Under the pieces are notes generated by a model, which saw only the letters and a list, made by a program, of their open reading frames with translations, was not told the origin of the DNA and ran no database searches. From assembly GCA_031367325.1 (NCBI GenBank), contig JANLPQ010000018.1:1-64000 (forward strand): a stretch of DNA of 64,000 nucleotides. Direction: 5' to 3'. Shown here in pieces: positions 1 through 8,171 of this stretch; position 1 is the first letter of the stretch; each line of letters opens with the position of its first letter. The position numbers were made by a program, and so were the translations under genes. This DNA comes from JAAFIP01 sp031367325. GTDB lineage: Bacteria > Pseudomonadota > Gammaproteobacteria > Burkholderiales > Burkholderiaceae_C.

Positions 1-39
1 GCAGGATTTACTTGGGTTAGTGGGCTGTTTTGCTGTTAA
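1..39. repeat. Partial copy of the TAGCTGCTTGAGCAG repeat (tail only)
   Basis: The window opens inside a repeat copy. GCAGGATTTACTTGGGTTA matches the 'type B' tail that follows the palindromic core in the copy at 52527-52570. The core lies before the window start. The rest of 1-721 holds no gene I can support. Confidence 0.6.
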
Positions 40-110
40 AAATGGCGTTTGAAGTGCTTCTTGAAGCGTTTTTTCCGCGTTGATTGGCTCGTTGTACTAG
101 AACGCGCCCA

Positions 111-288
111 GCTGTGGCGTAGCCCTATCGCCACCCGAACCCCGGGCCTTCGGCAAGCGTCTCCAGTACTCACTCCGGGGGAAATTTAGAAACTCGCGCA
201 AGCGCTCAAACATCTAAATTTCTGATCCCCTGCGTTCCGTGCTTCGAGCCCGTGGCTCGAATCGGTGGCGACAGGGCTGCGCCACAGC
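111..288. repeat. Nested inverted-repeat element
   Basis: Outer arms of 25 nt at 111-135 and 264-288 are reverse complements with 23 of 25 matches. Inside, GAAATTTAGA at 181-190 pairs exactly with 213-222. The whole could fold as one long structured stem. Two copies of AATTAGTCAC follow at about 323 and 340. No open frame or transposase is inside, so this may be a small non-autonomous element or a structured RNA. I do not recognise the family. Confidence 0.55.
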
Positions 289-668
289 CGGTCGCTTGTA
301 GTTGGCTGGGGGTTGCACGCAAAATTAGTCACGCTGGTTGAATTAGTCACACACTGCGTTGTGGTTCACTACGACCTTTCGCACAATAAATTTGCACAGC
401 GTGCCTTCAAACTACTCCATCCACCAGGGTGAGCGGTGTGAGCGTGTCGATGAAAAAATCGTAGCGAGGCGCGGCCCACCAACCCTAGATGACCACTACC
501 TCACGCGTGTGTTCGCGGAGATTTTTTGCAGCGACATGTCACGCCGCCCGTCCAAGGTAAACAAGGACAGCATGCATTGCCACAGGGGAGCTCAATCCCA
601 CGTCATCCATCTAAGGCAAACATCGAGCCAATGCACAACACAAGGAAAGTCACAACCATCAAAACGCT

Positions 669-721
669 ACAAATTCAATAGCTGCTTGAGCAGGTTCTAC
701 GGCCTAGAAGCCCTAAAACGC
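669..721. repeat. TAGCTGCTTGAGCAG repeat, tail type A, at the dnaB 3' end
   Basis: Core plus the tail GGTTCTACGGCCTAGAAG and CCTAAAAC. It ends one base before the dnaB stop codon, so on the coding strand it is the first sequence after the gene. Confidence 0.8.
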
Positions 722-2161
722 TTAAAAATCGCCGCCTCCACCATACCCCTGCGCCAAGCTCTCAAACCGCGTCAGTTCTTTAATAAACGCCAGCTTCACC
801 GTCCCCGTGGGGCCATTACGCTGCTTGCTGATGATCAGTTCGGTCACGCCCGGTTCTTTGGAGGCCTCTTTGTTGTAATAGTCATCGCGGTAGATAAACA
901 TAATGACGTCTGCGTCTTGCTCAATCGCACCAGATTCGCGCAGATCGCTCATCATGGGGCGCTTGTCGGTGCGGCTCTCTACCCCCCGGCTTAGCTGCGA
1001 CAGCGCAATAACGGGGCATTGCAGCTCTTTGGCCAGCGCCTTTAAGCCGCGTGAGATCTCGCCCACGGCCGTAGCGCGGTTTTCATCGCTCATCGAGCTA
1101 GACACGCTCATCAGCTGCAAATAGTCCACCACAATCAAACCAAGCTTGCCGCCCATCTGGCGGGCTAAGCGGCGCGCGTTGCCGCGCAGCTCACTCGTCG
1201 TCAAGCCCGGCGTTTCGTCAATGTGCAGGCTGATGTTGCGCAGTTTTTCTATCGCCTCGGTCAAACGTGGCCACTCGTCGTCGTGCAGCTTGCCGGTGCG
1301 CAGGCGCATTTGGTCGATACGGCCTATGGAGCCCACGATACGAATAGCCAGCTGGCTGGCACCCATTTCCATCGAAAATACGGCTACAGGCAATTGCTCT
1401 TTGAGGGCAACATGTTCGGCAATGTTGATAGCCAGTGCGGTCTTACCCATTGAGGGCCGCGCCGCCAAAATAATCAAGTCGCCTGCCTGCATGCCCGAGG
1501 TCATTTTGTCCAGGTCGATAAAACCAGTGGGCACGCCGGTAATGTCGTTGGGGTTCTCAGACATTTCTTGCACGCGGTCTAGCAGCTGCACCACCAGGCT
1601 GTCCATGCCCTGAAAGCCTTTTTTCATGCGCGAGCCTTCTTCGCCGATAGCGAAGATTTTTTGCTCAGACTCGTCTAGTATTTTGGCAACGTCTTTGCCC
1701 TGCGTGTTAAACGCATTGGTCGAAATCTCGTCGCTGGCGCTGACCAGCTTGCGCAGGATAGCGCGCTCGCGCACGATCTCGGCGTAGCGGCGAATGTTGG
1801 CCGCGCTGGGCACGTACTGCGCTAGCGCGTTAAGGTACACCAGCCCGCCAATCTCATCAGCCTTACCTTCAGACTGCAGGCGCTCGTAGACGGTAATCAC
1901 ATCAGCGGGGCGCGTGGCGTTGATCAACGAACCGATGGCAGCGTAAATCAAGCGGTGCTCGTAGCGGTAAAAATCACCGTCGACCAGCAAGTCGCCCACG
2001 CGGTCCCACGCGCCGTTGTCCAGCAGCAGGCCGCCCAGCACGCTGGACTCGGCCTCAATGCTGTGCGGCGGAATACGCAGCTGGGCTATTTGGCTGTCGC
2101 CGCCAAAGCTGGACAGATCGGGCGTGTAGTCATCATCGACGGGGTGGAGCACTGCGGACAT
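722..2161 (-). CDS. dnaB: Replicative DNA helicase DnaB
   Basis: Hexameric 5'-3' helicase that unwinds DNA at the replication fork. The 479-residue product has the usual family length. An N-terminal DnaB domain (about 30-130) starts around IPPHSIEAESSVLGGLLLD. The RecA-like C-terminal half carries Walker A ARPSMGKT, Walker B LIVVDYLQLM and the DnaB motif SQLSRGVESR. The start fits the family, with an acidic leader before IPPHSIEAE. A repeat copy abuts the stop codon. DnaA-box-like motifs lie 95-136 bp upstream of the start codon, before the next gene, tRNA-Pro. Confidence 0.97.
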   Translation of the reverse strand: MSAVLHPVDDDYTPDLSSFGGDSQIAQLRIPPHSIEAESSVLGGLLLDNGAWDRVGDLLVDGDFYRYEHRLIYAAIGSLINATRPADVITVYERLQSEGKADEIGGLVYLNALAQYVPSAANIRRYAEIVRERAILRKLVSASDEISTNAFNTQGKDVAKILDESEQKIFAIGEEGSRMKKGFQGMDSLVVQLLDRVQEMSENPNDITGVPTGFIDLDKMTSGMQAGDLIILAARPSMGKTALAINIAEHVALKEQLPVAVFSMEMGASQLAIRIVGSIGRIDQMRLRTGKLHDDEWPRLTEAIEKLRNISLHIDETPGLTTSELRGNARRLARQMGGKLGLIVVDYLQLMSVSSSMSDENRATAVGEISRGLKALAKELQCPVIALSQLSRGVESRTDKRPMMSDLRESGAIEQDADVIMFIYRDDYYNKEASKEPGVTELIISKQRNGPTGTVKLAFIKELTRFESLAQGYGGGGDF

Positions 2162-2255
2162 GGTGGTGTATTTTTCCTAACTTTCGATCCTAGTCGATGC
2201 TAGTGCGCTGTGCTTGTGCGGGCAAGCCTGCCGCTAGAAACAGTTTGCATAACTT

Positions 2256-2297
2256 TGTGGATGAGCCTGTGGATAAGCTGGGCATGGCCGTGTATAA
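2256..2297. promoter_or_regulatory. Cluster of DnaA-box-like 9-mers upstream of dnaB
   Basis: TGTGGATAA at 2268-2276 is the exact reverse complement of the consensus DnaA box TTATCCACA. TGTGGATGA at 2256-2264 differs at one base and CGTGTATAA at 2289-2297 at two. All three have the same orientation within 42 bp. Control of dnaB by DnaA is an inference. Confidence 0.45.
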
Positions 2298-2315
2298 GCT
2301 GTGTGTTTGCGGCAT

Positions 2316-2353
2316 AAAAATGCAAAACGGGCCTAGATGTCTCTGGGCCCGTT
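2316..2353 (-). terminator. Rho-independent terminator after tRNA-Pro
   Basis: Arms AACGGGCC (2326-2333) and GGCCCGTT (2346-2353) form an 8-bp GC-rich stem. On the minus strand it is followed by a T-rich tract (TTGCATTTTT). It lies 16 bp past the tRNA 3' end. Confidence 0.7.
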
Positions 2354-2368
2354 GTGTTTAAAAAACAT

Positions 2369-2445
2369 TGGTCGGTGTGAAAGGATTCGAACCTTCGACC
2401 CCTTGCACCCCATGCAAGTGCGCTACCAGGCTGCGCCACACACCG
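2369..2445 (-). tRNA. tRNA-Pro (anticodon GGG)
   Basis: 77 nt including an encoded CCA. The acceptor stem pairs CGGTGTG with CACACCG, followed by discriminator A and CCA. The D-arm contains AGCCTGGTAGCGC. The anticodon stem CTTGC/GCAAG holds loop ATGGGGT, giving anticodon GGG. The T-arm contains GGTTCGAATCC. It reads Pro codons CCC/CCU. It sits between a MerR-type regulator and dnaB, followed by its own terminator. Confidence 0.95.
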
Positions 2446-2529
2446 AAGCTGCAGATTATAGCGTGAAGCGGGTGCGCCATTTGGCAATAGCGCGGTGCAA
2501 ATTTGCGTCAAGCAGCGCGTCAATCGCCA

Positions 2530-3003
2530 CTAGGCTGGGACCGCCAGCAGGTCGCGAATCTCAGACAGCTCACGGCGCAGTTGCATGATAGGCACATGAA
2601 TGATGTCGCTGTCACCGTGCGCGTCCATCGTACTGTCTTCAAATTCGGTGTCCCCAAAATCGGGCGGCAATTCAGAGTCAGCACCGTCCAGCACATCTAC
2701 GCCGTCTAGCATCACCTCACCGGCCTTGCGGCGGTCGCGCTCGGTTTGCACCAAGTCGTGCAGCTTATTGCGCGCGCCGCTGATGGTAAAGCCTTGGTCG
2801 TACAGCAGGTCGCGAATGCGGCGAATCATCAGCACCTCGTGGTGCTGGTAGTAGCGGCGGTTGCCGCGCCGCTTCATGGGTTTCAGTTGGGTAAATTCTT
2901 GCTCCCAATAGCGCAGCACGTGCGGCTTTACATCGCACAGCTCGCTCACTTCACCGATGGTGAAGTAGCGCTTAACAGGAATGGGTGGGAGAGATTTCTC
3001 CAT
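2530..3003 (-). CDS. MerR-family transcriptional regulator
   Basis: 157-residue DNA-binding protein. The N-terminal winged helix (about 10-80) has YFTIGEVSELCDVKPHVLRYW and RRYYQHHEVLMIRRI, typical of the MerR branch often linked to ihfA and tRNA-Pro in proteobacteria. An acidic linker and a short helix (LRRELSEIRDLL) follow. No effector-binding Cys cluster is visible. The ATG at 3003 was preferred because the conserved domain begins a few residues later; an in-frame extension to 3063 adds unconserved residues. The usual neighbour ihfA is absent; moaE lies upstream. Targets are unknown. Confidence 0.85.
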   Translation of the reverse strand: MEKSLPPIPVKRYFTIGEVSELCDVKPHVLRYWEQEFTQLKPMKRRGNRRYYQHHEVLMIRRIRDLLYDQGFTISGARNKLHDLVQTERDRRKAGEVMLDGVDVLDGADSELPPDFGDTEFEDSTMDAHGDSDIIHVPIMQLRRELSEIRDLLAVPA

Positions 3004-3175
3004 TGAAATCAACGTTCTACAAGCAAGATCTCGAAATTTACTCCAACTTGGGGGAAGTTGCAAACTACTTTGACTTTGCGCGCTAACTTATTGAAATCGT
3101 TGTAATTTCGCGCTCAGAAAATTGGAGCGAACTTTGTAACAGCAATCTGTGTAACAGGCCGTTTATTTAGTTTTT

Positions 3176-3682
3176 TTAGGCCGCTGAGTTGCGCGCGTTT
3201 ATACCCCAGCGGGCCAGTGCAGCGTCGTCGCTAACACGCGCGTCGACCCAGCGCGCGCCCTCTGGCGTGACTTCTTTTTTCCAAAACGGAGCCTGGGTTT
3301 TAAGGTAATCCATCAAAAACTCGCAAGCCTTAAAACTCTCGCCGCGGTGCGACGATGTCACCACCACCATGACGATTTGGTCTAGCGGCTGCAGCAGGCC
3401 AACGCGGTGCACCACGCGCGCTGCCAAGATATCAAAGCGCTGCAGGGCGTCGTCGATCATGGCCTCAATGGCGCCCTCCGTCATGCCGGGGTAGTGCTCC
3501 AGTTCCAGCGTACTGACGGACAGCCCCTCGTTGCGGTCGCGCACCGTGCCAATAAAACTGCAGACAGCGCCCACACGCATGTCGGCCGCGCGCAGCGCAA
3601 CAATCTCGGCGGCCACATCAAAATCCGCTGCTTGAATTACGACGCGTGGGATGGTGCGCGCGGTGTGCGTCGATGTCTGCAT
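3176..3682 (-). CDS. moaE: Molybdopterin synthase catalytic subunit MoaE
   Basis: Transfers sulfur from MoaD thiocarboxylate to cyclic pyranopterin monophosphate, giving molybdopterin. The 168-residue product has the family motifs FIGTVRDRNEG, LELEHYPGMTE, VVVTSSHRGESFKACEFLMD and the active-site lysine region APFWKKE. It follows moaD by one base and moeA lies further upstream, so moeA-moaD-moaE form one cofactor operon on the minus strand. Length is slightly above the family norm because of about 12 extra N-terminal residues. Confidence 0.95.
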   Translation of the reverse strand: MQTSTHTARTIPRVVIQAADFDVAAEIVALRAADMRVGAVCSFIGTVRDRNEGLSVSTLELEHYPGMTEGAIEAMIDDALQRFDILAARVVHRVGLLQPLDQIVMVVVTSSHRGESFKACEFLMDYLKTQAPFWKKEVTPEGARWVDARVSDDAALARWGINARNSAA

Positions 3683-3683
3683 A

Positions 3684-3938
3684 TCAACCGCCAGTCACTG
3701 GTGGGAAAAAGGCTACTTCCGCGCCATCGGGTAGCGCCGCCGTGTCATCGGCCATGGTTTGGTTTAACGCCAAACGTACTGCTTTGCCCATGCCTAAAAC
3801 CTCTGCATATGCGCCACCACGCGCTACCAGCTCAGCGCGCAGGCCGCCTAGCGTAACGGCAGCAGTGGCCAACGGCTCGCTGCCCTGCCCTACCGCTTCG
3901 CGGATCGAGGCAAAATATTTGACGGTGATATTTTTCAT
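3684..3938 (-). CDS. moaD: Molybdopterin synthase sulfur carrier subunit MoaD
   Basis: 84-residue ubiquitin-fold protein whose C-terminal glycine carries the thiocarboxylate sulfur used by MoaE. It ends in the required Gly-Gly (FFPPVTGG) and starts with the beta strand MKNITVKYFASIREAVG. I chose ATG 3938 over the in-frame 3953 because MKNITVKYFA is the usual family beginning. It is separated from moaE by one base, which suggests translational coupling. Confidence 0.93.
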   Translation of the reverse strand: MKNITVKYFASIREAVGQGSEPLATAAVTLGGLRAELVARGGAYAEVLGMGKAVRLALNQTMADDTAALPDGAEVAFFPPVTGG

Positions 3939-3984
3939 GGTCAGGTTACACAATGATGGCAGCGTGGGCTAAGGATAACGACAA

Positions 3985-5268
3985 TTACCCCAGCAGTTGG
4001 TCAAACGGTATAAATTGCACCGTGTCGCCCAGGGCGATGGTGCCGCCTGCGGGGTTGTCTACCAGCCCGTCGGCCCACACGGCCGATGTCAGCACGCCCG
4101 AGCTTTGGTTGGGGTACACGTCCAAGCCGCCATGGTCATTACGCCGCGCACGTAAGAATTCACGGCGTTTATCGGCTTTAACCCAAGCAAAGTCTGCTCG
4201 AGCAGCTATGGATTTAATAGCTTTCAAATCACCCCGCTGCCCATGCAGTGCCGCAAGCATGGGCCGCACCAGCAGCAAAAACGTGACAAAACTGGACACC
4301 GGGTTGCCCGGCAACCCTACAAAATGCGCCGCGCCTACTGTGCCGTAGGCAAAAGGTTTGCCGGGCTTCATGCTGATGCTCCACAGGTCTAGGCTGCCCA
4401 GCTGCTGCACAGCAGGTTTGACATGGTCTTCTTCGCCCACGCTAACGCCGCCGCTGGTCAATATCAAATCGTGGTTTTGCGCGGCGGCCTGCAGTGCGGC
4501 TACCGTTGCGTCGCGGTTGTCGGGCACGATGCCCAGGTCGGTCACATCACACCCGGCGCGCTGCAGCAGCGTGCGTAGAAAAAAGCGGTTGCTGTTGTAG
4601 ATGGTGCCGGGTTTTAAATCTTGCGGGGCTACGTCGCCGGGCATCACCAGCTCATCGCCTGTAGAAAATAACGCCACCCTTGCCCGGCGCGTCACATGCA
4701 ACTGGTGCAGGCCAATGCTGGCGGCCAGCCCTAGCTGGGCCGGGCTAAGCAGCGTGCCTTGGGGCAATACCACCATGCCTTGCGCAATGTCGTCCCCCGC
4801 GTGGCGCACCCATTGGCCGGGTTGTGCGGTGGCATTGACGCGTACCGTGCCATCGCCCAGGTCGGTGCAGTCTTCTTGCATTACCACGGTGTCGGCCCCG
4901 GGCGGCATGGGCGCGCCGGTAAAAATACGGGCGGCCTCACCTGCGTGCAGAGCTTGGCCAAAGTGGCCTGCGGGTATGCGCTGGGTGATACGTAACACCG
5001 CACCGGTTTGTTGACGTAACACCGCATCGGTTTGTTGGGTACCAGCTGGCTGTAAATCATCAGAACGCAAGGCATAGCCGTCCATCGCGCTGTTGTCGAA
5101 ACCCGGCACATTCAATGCCGACGTAACGGTACGGGCCAGCACGCGGCGGTCAGCGTCAAAGGTAGACACCTGCTCATCGCCCGGCAGCGGCGTTACCTTG
5201 CCCAGCAGTTCTGCCAAGGCGTTGTCTAGCGACCGCAGCGGTGGGAATTTAGCGGATGGGGTCATCAC
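3985..5268 (-). CDS. moeA: Molybdopterin molybdenumtransferase MoeA
   Basis: Inserts molybdate into adenylylated molybdopterin. The 427-residue protein shows the MoeA hallmarks: GFDNSAMDGYALRSDD near 55-70, FTGAPMPPGADTVVMQED, STGDELV, TSGGVSVGEEDHV and PGKPFAYG...GLPGNPVSSF. Two local oddities are visible. A 24-bp tandem duplication at 4991-5038 encodes two similar blocks (QTDAVLRQ, QTGAVLRI). A degenerate copy of the dispersed repeat overlaps residues about 348-363, just before the conserved ADKRREFLR. The frame is intact. It lies between mobB and moaD in one minus-strand run. Confidence 0.95.
   Translation of the reverse strand: MMTPSAKFPPLRSLDNALAELLGKVTPLPGDEQVSTFDADRRVLARTVTSALNVPGFDNSAMDGYALRSDDLQPAGTQQTDAVLRQQTGAVLRITQRIPAGHFGQALHAGEAARIFTGAPMPPGADTVVMQEDCTDLGDGTVRVNATAQPGQWVRHAGDDIAQGMVVLPQGTLLSPAQLGLAASIGLHQLHVTRRARVALFSTGDELVMPGDVAPQDLKPGTIYNSNRFFLRTLLQRAGCDVTDLGIVPDNRDATVAALQAAAQNHDLILTSGGVSVGEEDHVKPAVQQLGSLDLWSISMKPGKPFAYGTVGAAHFVGLPGNPVSSFVTFLLLVRPMLAALHGQRGDLKAIKSIAARADFAWVKADKRREFLRARRNDHGGLDVYPNQSSGVLTSAVWADGLVDNPAGGTIALGDTVQFIPFDQLLG
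4179..4226. repeat. TAGCTGCTTGAGCAG repeat, degenerate type B copy inside moeA
   Basis: Reads TTAACCCAAGCAAAGTCTGC, then TCGAGCAGCTATGGATTTAA. This is the complementary orientation of the core and type B tail with a few changes. It is in frame and encodes AIKSIAARADFAWVKADK. Part of this (ARADFAW, ADKRREF) resembles normal MoeA sequence, so how much is insertion is uncertain. Confidence 0.55.
4991..5038. repeat. 24-bp tandem duplication inside moeA
   Basis: Two adjacent 24-bp units (4991-5014 and 5015-5038) begin CGTAACACCGCA and end CGGTTTGTTG. They differ at two positions. The 24-bp period keeps the frame and adds eight residues. Confidence 0.8.
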
Positions 5269-5289
5269 AGGTATTGGTTAAAGGCCTGG

Positions 5290-5823
5290 TTACAGATACT
5301 TAGTATTGTCGTAGCCAAATCGGTCGCCTTGGTCTAGCAGCCACTGCGCCACAGCTTGCGCGTTGCCCAAGTCTAGTACCGGGCGCTGGGTGCCTTGGCT
5401 AATCTGCTGGGGTGCATCCGTGGCAATGGCTACGATAAAGTCGTCGGTGTTGTACAGCGCAGGCTTGCCTAGCGCGGGCCGCCACACCTCAATCTTGGGC
5501 AAATCGCTTTCTTTGAAACCCTCTACCAGCACCCAGTCTACGCCGTCGTATAGCTCGGCAATCAAGTGGTGCACTTTAAGCTCGCTAGGTTTTTCAAACT
5601 CGCGCAACAACGCCAAGCGCTTGCCCGACGCCACCACCACTTCAAAAGCGCCCGCCTCGCGGTGGCGAAACGTGTCTTTGCCGGGCTGGTCAATATCAAA
5701 CTTGTGGTGCGCATGCTTGACCACGCTCACGCGCAGGCCACGCGCCTTCAGCTCGGGGATCAGCTTCTCAACCAGCGTGGTTTTGCCAGAGCCAGAAAAC
5801 CCAGCAAAGCCGATAACTTTCAT
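5290..5823 (-). CDS. mobB: Molybdopterin-guanine dinucleotide biosynthesis adaptor protein MobB
   Basis: P-loop GTP-binding protein that assists conversion of Mo-molybdopterin to the guanine dinucleotide form. Walker A is GFSGSGKTTL at residues about 6-15; HAHHKFDIDQPGKDTFRHREAGA and DWVLVEGFKE are typical of MobB. About 177 residues, normal length. Start 5823 is preferred over ATG 5829 because GAGAG lies seven bases upstream of it. It is 21 bp upstream of moeA. thrC lies beyond an intergenic repeat copy. Confidence 0.92.
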   Translation of the reverse strand: MKVIGFAGFSGSGKTTLVEKLIPELKARGLRVSVVKHAHHKFDIDQPGKDTFRHREAGAFEVVVASGKRLALLREFEKPSELKVHHLIAELYDGVDWVLVEGFKESDLPKIEVWRPALGKPALYNTDDFIVAIATDAPQQISQGTQRPVLDLGNAQAVAQWLLDQGDRFGYDNTKYL

Positions 5824-5920
5824 GAACAAACTCTCATTGTGCGATTTTAAAATTGAGGGCGATTTAGAGTGTGGAGCAGTGCGCCTGCTTCTTACGTTTT
5901 GTTAAACACCATGCGCAATC

Positions 5921-5977
5921 TACTATTAATTTCATAGCTGCTTGAGCAGGATCTACGGCCTAAAAGCACTAAAACCT
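5921..5977. repeat. TAGCTGCTTGAGCAG repeat, type A, at the thrC 3' end
   Basis: TACTATTAATTTCATAGCTG, then CTTGAGCAGGATCTACGGCC and TAAAAGCACTAAAACC. It runs up to the thrC stop codon (5976-5978), the same arrangement as at dnaB. Confidence 0.85.
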
Positions 5978-7499
5978 ATACATTATTGCGAATATATTCC
6001 ATCATGGCTTGCACATCAGTAGGCAGATTAACCACACGCTTGGGCAAAGCTTCGATGCCGATAAATTGCGCCGGGCGGTCAGGCTCGCGGCCCAAGGCCT
6101 CGACAATGGTGGCGGCAAACTTAATCGGCAGTGCAGTTTCTAAAACGATCATCGGCACCCCCGGGGTCAAGTGCTCACGCGCCACCTTCACGCCGTCGGC
6201 GGTGTGGGTGTCGATGATCATGCCGTGCTTTTTAAAAACATCTTGAATGGTGGCCAAACGGTCGGCATGCGTGCTCTTGCCACTGGCAAAACCGTAGGTG
6301 GTGGCCGCGGTTTTAAAGGCTTCGGTTTCGCTCAGGTCAAAACAGCCTTGGGCGTTTAGCTGCGTAGAAAACAAGTCTTTGTTTTTAGCCCCGTCACGGC
6401 CCATCAGGTCAAATACAAAGCGTTCAAAGTTGCTGGCCTTAGAAATGTCCATCGACGGGCTAGACGTCTCGTGCGTATCGGCACTGCCGCGCACGCGGTA
6501 CACCCCCGTGCGAAAAAATTCATCCAGCACATCATTTTCGTTAGTGGCCACCACCAGTTTGTCAATCGGTAGCCCCATCATGCGGGCCACATGGCCTGCA
6601 CACACGTTGCCAAAGTTGCCTGACGGTACGGTAAAACTGACCTTGACATTACGTGCCCCCACGCTCTGCACCGGTGTGTCGCCGCTGCCCCCCATGGGGG
6701 CTGTTTTGCCTTGGGACGGCCCGGCGGCAAACCCATAGGCTGGATCAGTCGCATAAAAATACCCCGCAAAGTAATACACCACCTGTGCCAACAGCCGTGC
6801 CCAGTTGATACTGTTGACCGTACCAATCTTGTACTTGCGCTTAAATTCCAAATCATTCGACACAGCTTTCACCAAATCTTGGCAATCGTCAAACACGCCG
6901 TCAATCGTGATATTGTGAATATTCGCATCCATCAGGCTGAACATCTGCGCCTGCTGAAACGGGCTCATGCGCCCCGCAGGCGAGGTCATAAACACCCGCA
7001 CGCCCTTTTTGCCGCGCATCGCGTATTCAGCCGCGCTGCCTGTGTCGCCAGACGTTGCGCCAAAAATATTCAGCTCCTCGCCCTTGCGCGCCAGCTGGTA
7101 TTCAAACAAATTACCCAGCAACTGCATGGCCATGTCTTTGAAAGCCAGCGTGGGGCCATTAGACAGTGCTTCTAGGCTGATAGCGGCGTCTAGCTTCTTC
7201 AATGGCACTATTTCTTTAGTGCCATAGACTTTTTCGGTGTACGTTTTTTCGCACAACGCTTTCAAATCTGCCGCAGGAATATCGTCAATGTACAGCGACA
7301 AAATCTCAAATGCCAAGCCTGCATAGCCTTGCGTGGCTAACGTATTGCGCAGCTTAGTTAAAGCTGCATCGTCAAGCTGCGGATAGTGCTCTGGCAAATA
7401 CAAACCACCATCTGGCGCAAGGCCTTCTAGCAAAATGTCACAAAACTGTTTACGGTCAGCCTTATTTGTCGATAGAGCGCGGGTAGAGAGGTATTTCAT
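5976..7499 (-). CDS. thrC: Threonine synthase
   Basis: PLP enzyme that converts O-phosphohomoserine to threonine. The 507-residue product has the long bacterial/fungal-type architecture: an N-terminal segment LSTRALSTNKADRKQFCDILLEGLAPDGGLYLP (shown by ends only: MKYLSTRALS and GLAPDGGLYLP), the PLP-lysine region LEALSNGPTLAFKDMAMQLL, GATSGDTGSAAEYAMRGKKG and the phosphate loop FTVPSGNFGNVCAGH. A Gly/Pro-rich stretch near 260-280 (GPSQGKTAPMGGSGDTP) interrupts the usual sequence but keeps the frame. In related genomes thrC directly follows hom; here accessory genes separate them. Confidence 0.95.
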   Translation of the reverse strand: MKYLSTRALSTNKADRKQFCDILLEGLAPDGGLYLPEHYPQLDDAALTKLRNTLATQGYAGLAFEILSLYIDDIPAADLKALCEKTYTEKVYGTKEIVPLKKLDAAISLEALSNGPTLAFKDMAMQLLGNLFEYQLARKGEELNIFGATSGDTGSAAEYAMRGKKGVRVFMTSPAGRMSPFQQAQMFSLMDANIHNITIDGVFDDCQDLVKAVSNDLEFKRKYKIGTVNSINWARLLAQVVYYFAGYFYATDPAYGFAAGPSQGKTAPMGGSGDTPVQSVGARNVKVSFTVPSGNFGNVCAGHVARMMGLPIDKLVVATNENDVLDEFFRTGVYRVRGSADTHETSSPSMDISKASNFERFVFDLMGRDGAKNKDLFSTQLNAQGCFDLSETEAFKTAATTYGFASGKSTHADRLATIQDVFKKHGMIIDTHTADGVKVAREHLTPGVPMIVLETALPIKFAATIVEALGREPDRPAQFIGIEALPKRVVNLPTDVQAMMEYIRNNV

Positions 7500-7535
7500 G
7501 GAAGCTGTAGTCAGGGGAGAACAACCTCAATTGTA

Positions 7536-7946
7536 TTACCCCACATAAGCGCTAGGCGCTAGTACCCCATCCAATTTACAAGCCTGCGTATCAAAACTTA
7601 CCATCACCCTGCAGCCCGGCATGCGGTATTTGGCTGCAAACAAGCATTCAGCAAAATCAGCCTTGTTGCCTTCATAAAGGTGCAAGGCATACTCCAAAGT
7701 GCCCTCATGCTCGATTTGCAAAAGCTCTGTTTCTAGCAAATGTCGCAGGGTAGTAATAACGGCGGTTTTGTTAAGTTTGGCGGCGCTGCGCAGCACCCAC
7801 TCTAGCTCTAGCACTACGGGCAGACTTAGCGAGACCACTTCACCACACTTCTGTGCGACCTCCAGCATGGCGGCGGCTTGGCGGGTTTGCGCAGCATCGT
7901 CGGCTAGTACGATGCGGGCAATAACGTTGGTGTCTAGCCCAATCAT
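7536..7946 (-). CDS. PIN-domain toxin (VapC-like ribonuclease)
   Basis: 136-residue PIN-domain protein, predicted Mg-dependent RNase toxin. It begins MIGLDTNVIARI with the first catalytic Asp at residue 4. An acidic LELEWVLRS (second site) and a late ADFAECLFAAKY...SFDTQACKL (third and fourth acidic sites) follow in family order. The start overlaps the last four bases of the AbrB-type gene, which indicates translational coupling to the antitoxin. All catalytic acids appear present, so I see no sign of decay. The target RNA is unknown. Confidence 0.87.
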   Translation of the reverse strand: MIGLDTNVIARIVLADDAAQTRQAAAMLEVAQKCGEVVSLSLPVVLELEWVLRSAAKLNKTAVITTLRHLLETELLQIEHEGTLEYALHLYEGNKADFAECLFAAKYRMPGCRVMVSFDTQACKLDGVLAPSAYVG

Positions 7947-8167
7947 GCTGCGCGGGCAGACTTCATTTTGCCCAGGCTCACTTTAGCGCCTGTATAGCGT
8001 GCGATACCGATCAGCTCAGTTAAAGCTCTTTTTTTGGTCCGCATGATGACGGTGCCATCGGGCAGCAAAGTAAAGTTGAGTTTATCCTGCGGCTGTAGAT
8101 TGAGCCCTTGTCTTACCTCGATGGGAATAGTGGTTTGACCTTTGGTGGTTAAGGTGGCGTTAAACAT
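7943..8167 (-). CDS. AbrB/MazE-type antitoxin
   Basis: 74-residue swapped-hairpin DNA-binding protein. The N-terminus FNATLTTKGQTTIPIEVRQGL is the classic AbrB/SpoVT motif (cited in two parts: ATLTTKGQTTIP, EVRQGLNLQ). The C-terminal tail GKMKSARAA probably contacts the PIN toxin encoded immediately downstream. A near-perfect palindrome lies 5-33 bp upstream of the start codon and is a good candidate for autorepression. A functional toxin-antitoxin pair is inferred from this arrangement. Confidence 0.87.
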   Translation of the reverse strand: MFNATLTTKGQTTIPIEVRQGLNLQPQDKLNFTLLPDGTVIMRTKKRALTELIGIARYTGAKVSLGKMKSARAA

Positions 8168-8171
8168 AATA

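Noticed and set aside
359..994. 211-codon plus-strand open frame
   Set aside because: Its second half is antisense to dnaB and its first half shows no family pattern or ribosome site. It is a shadow frame.
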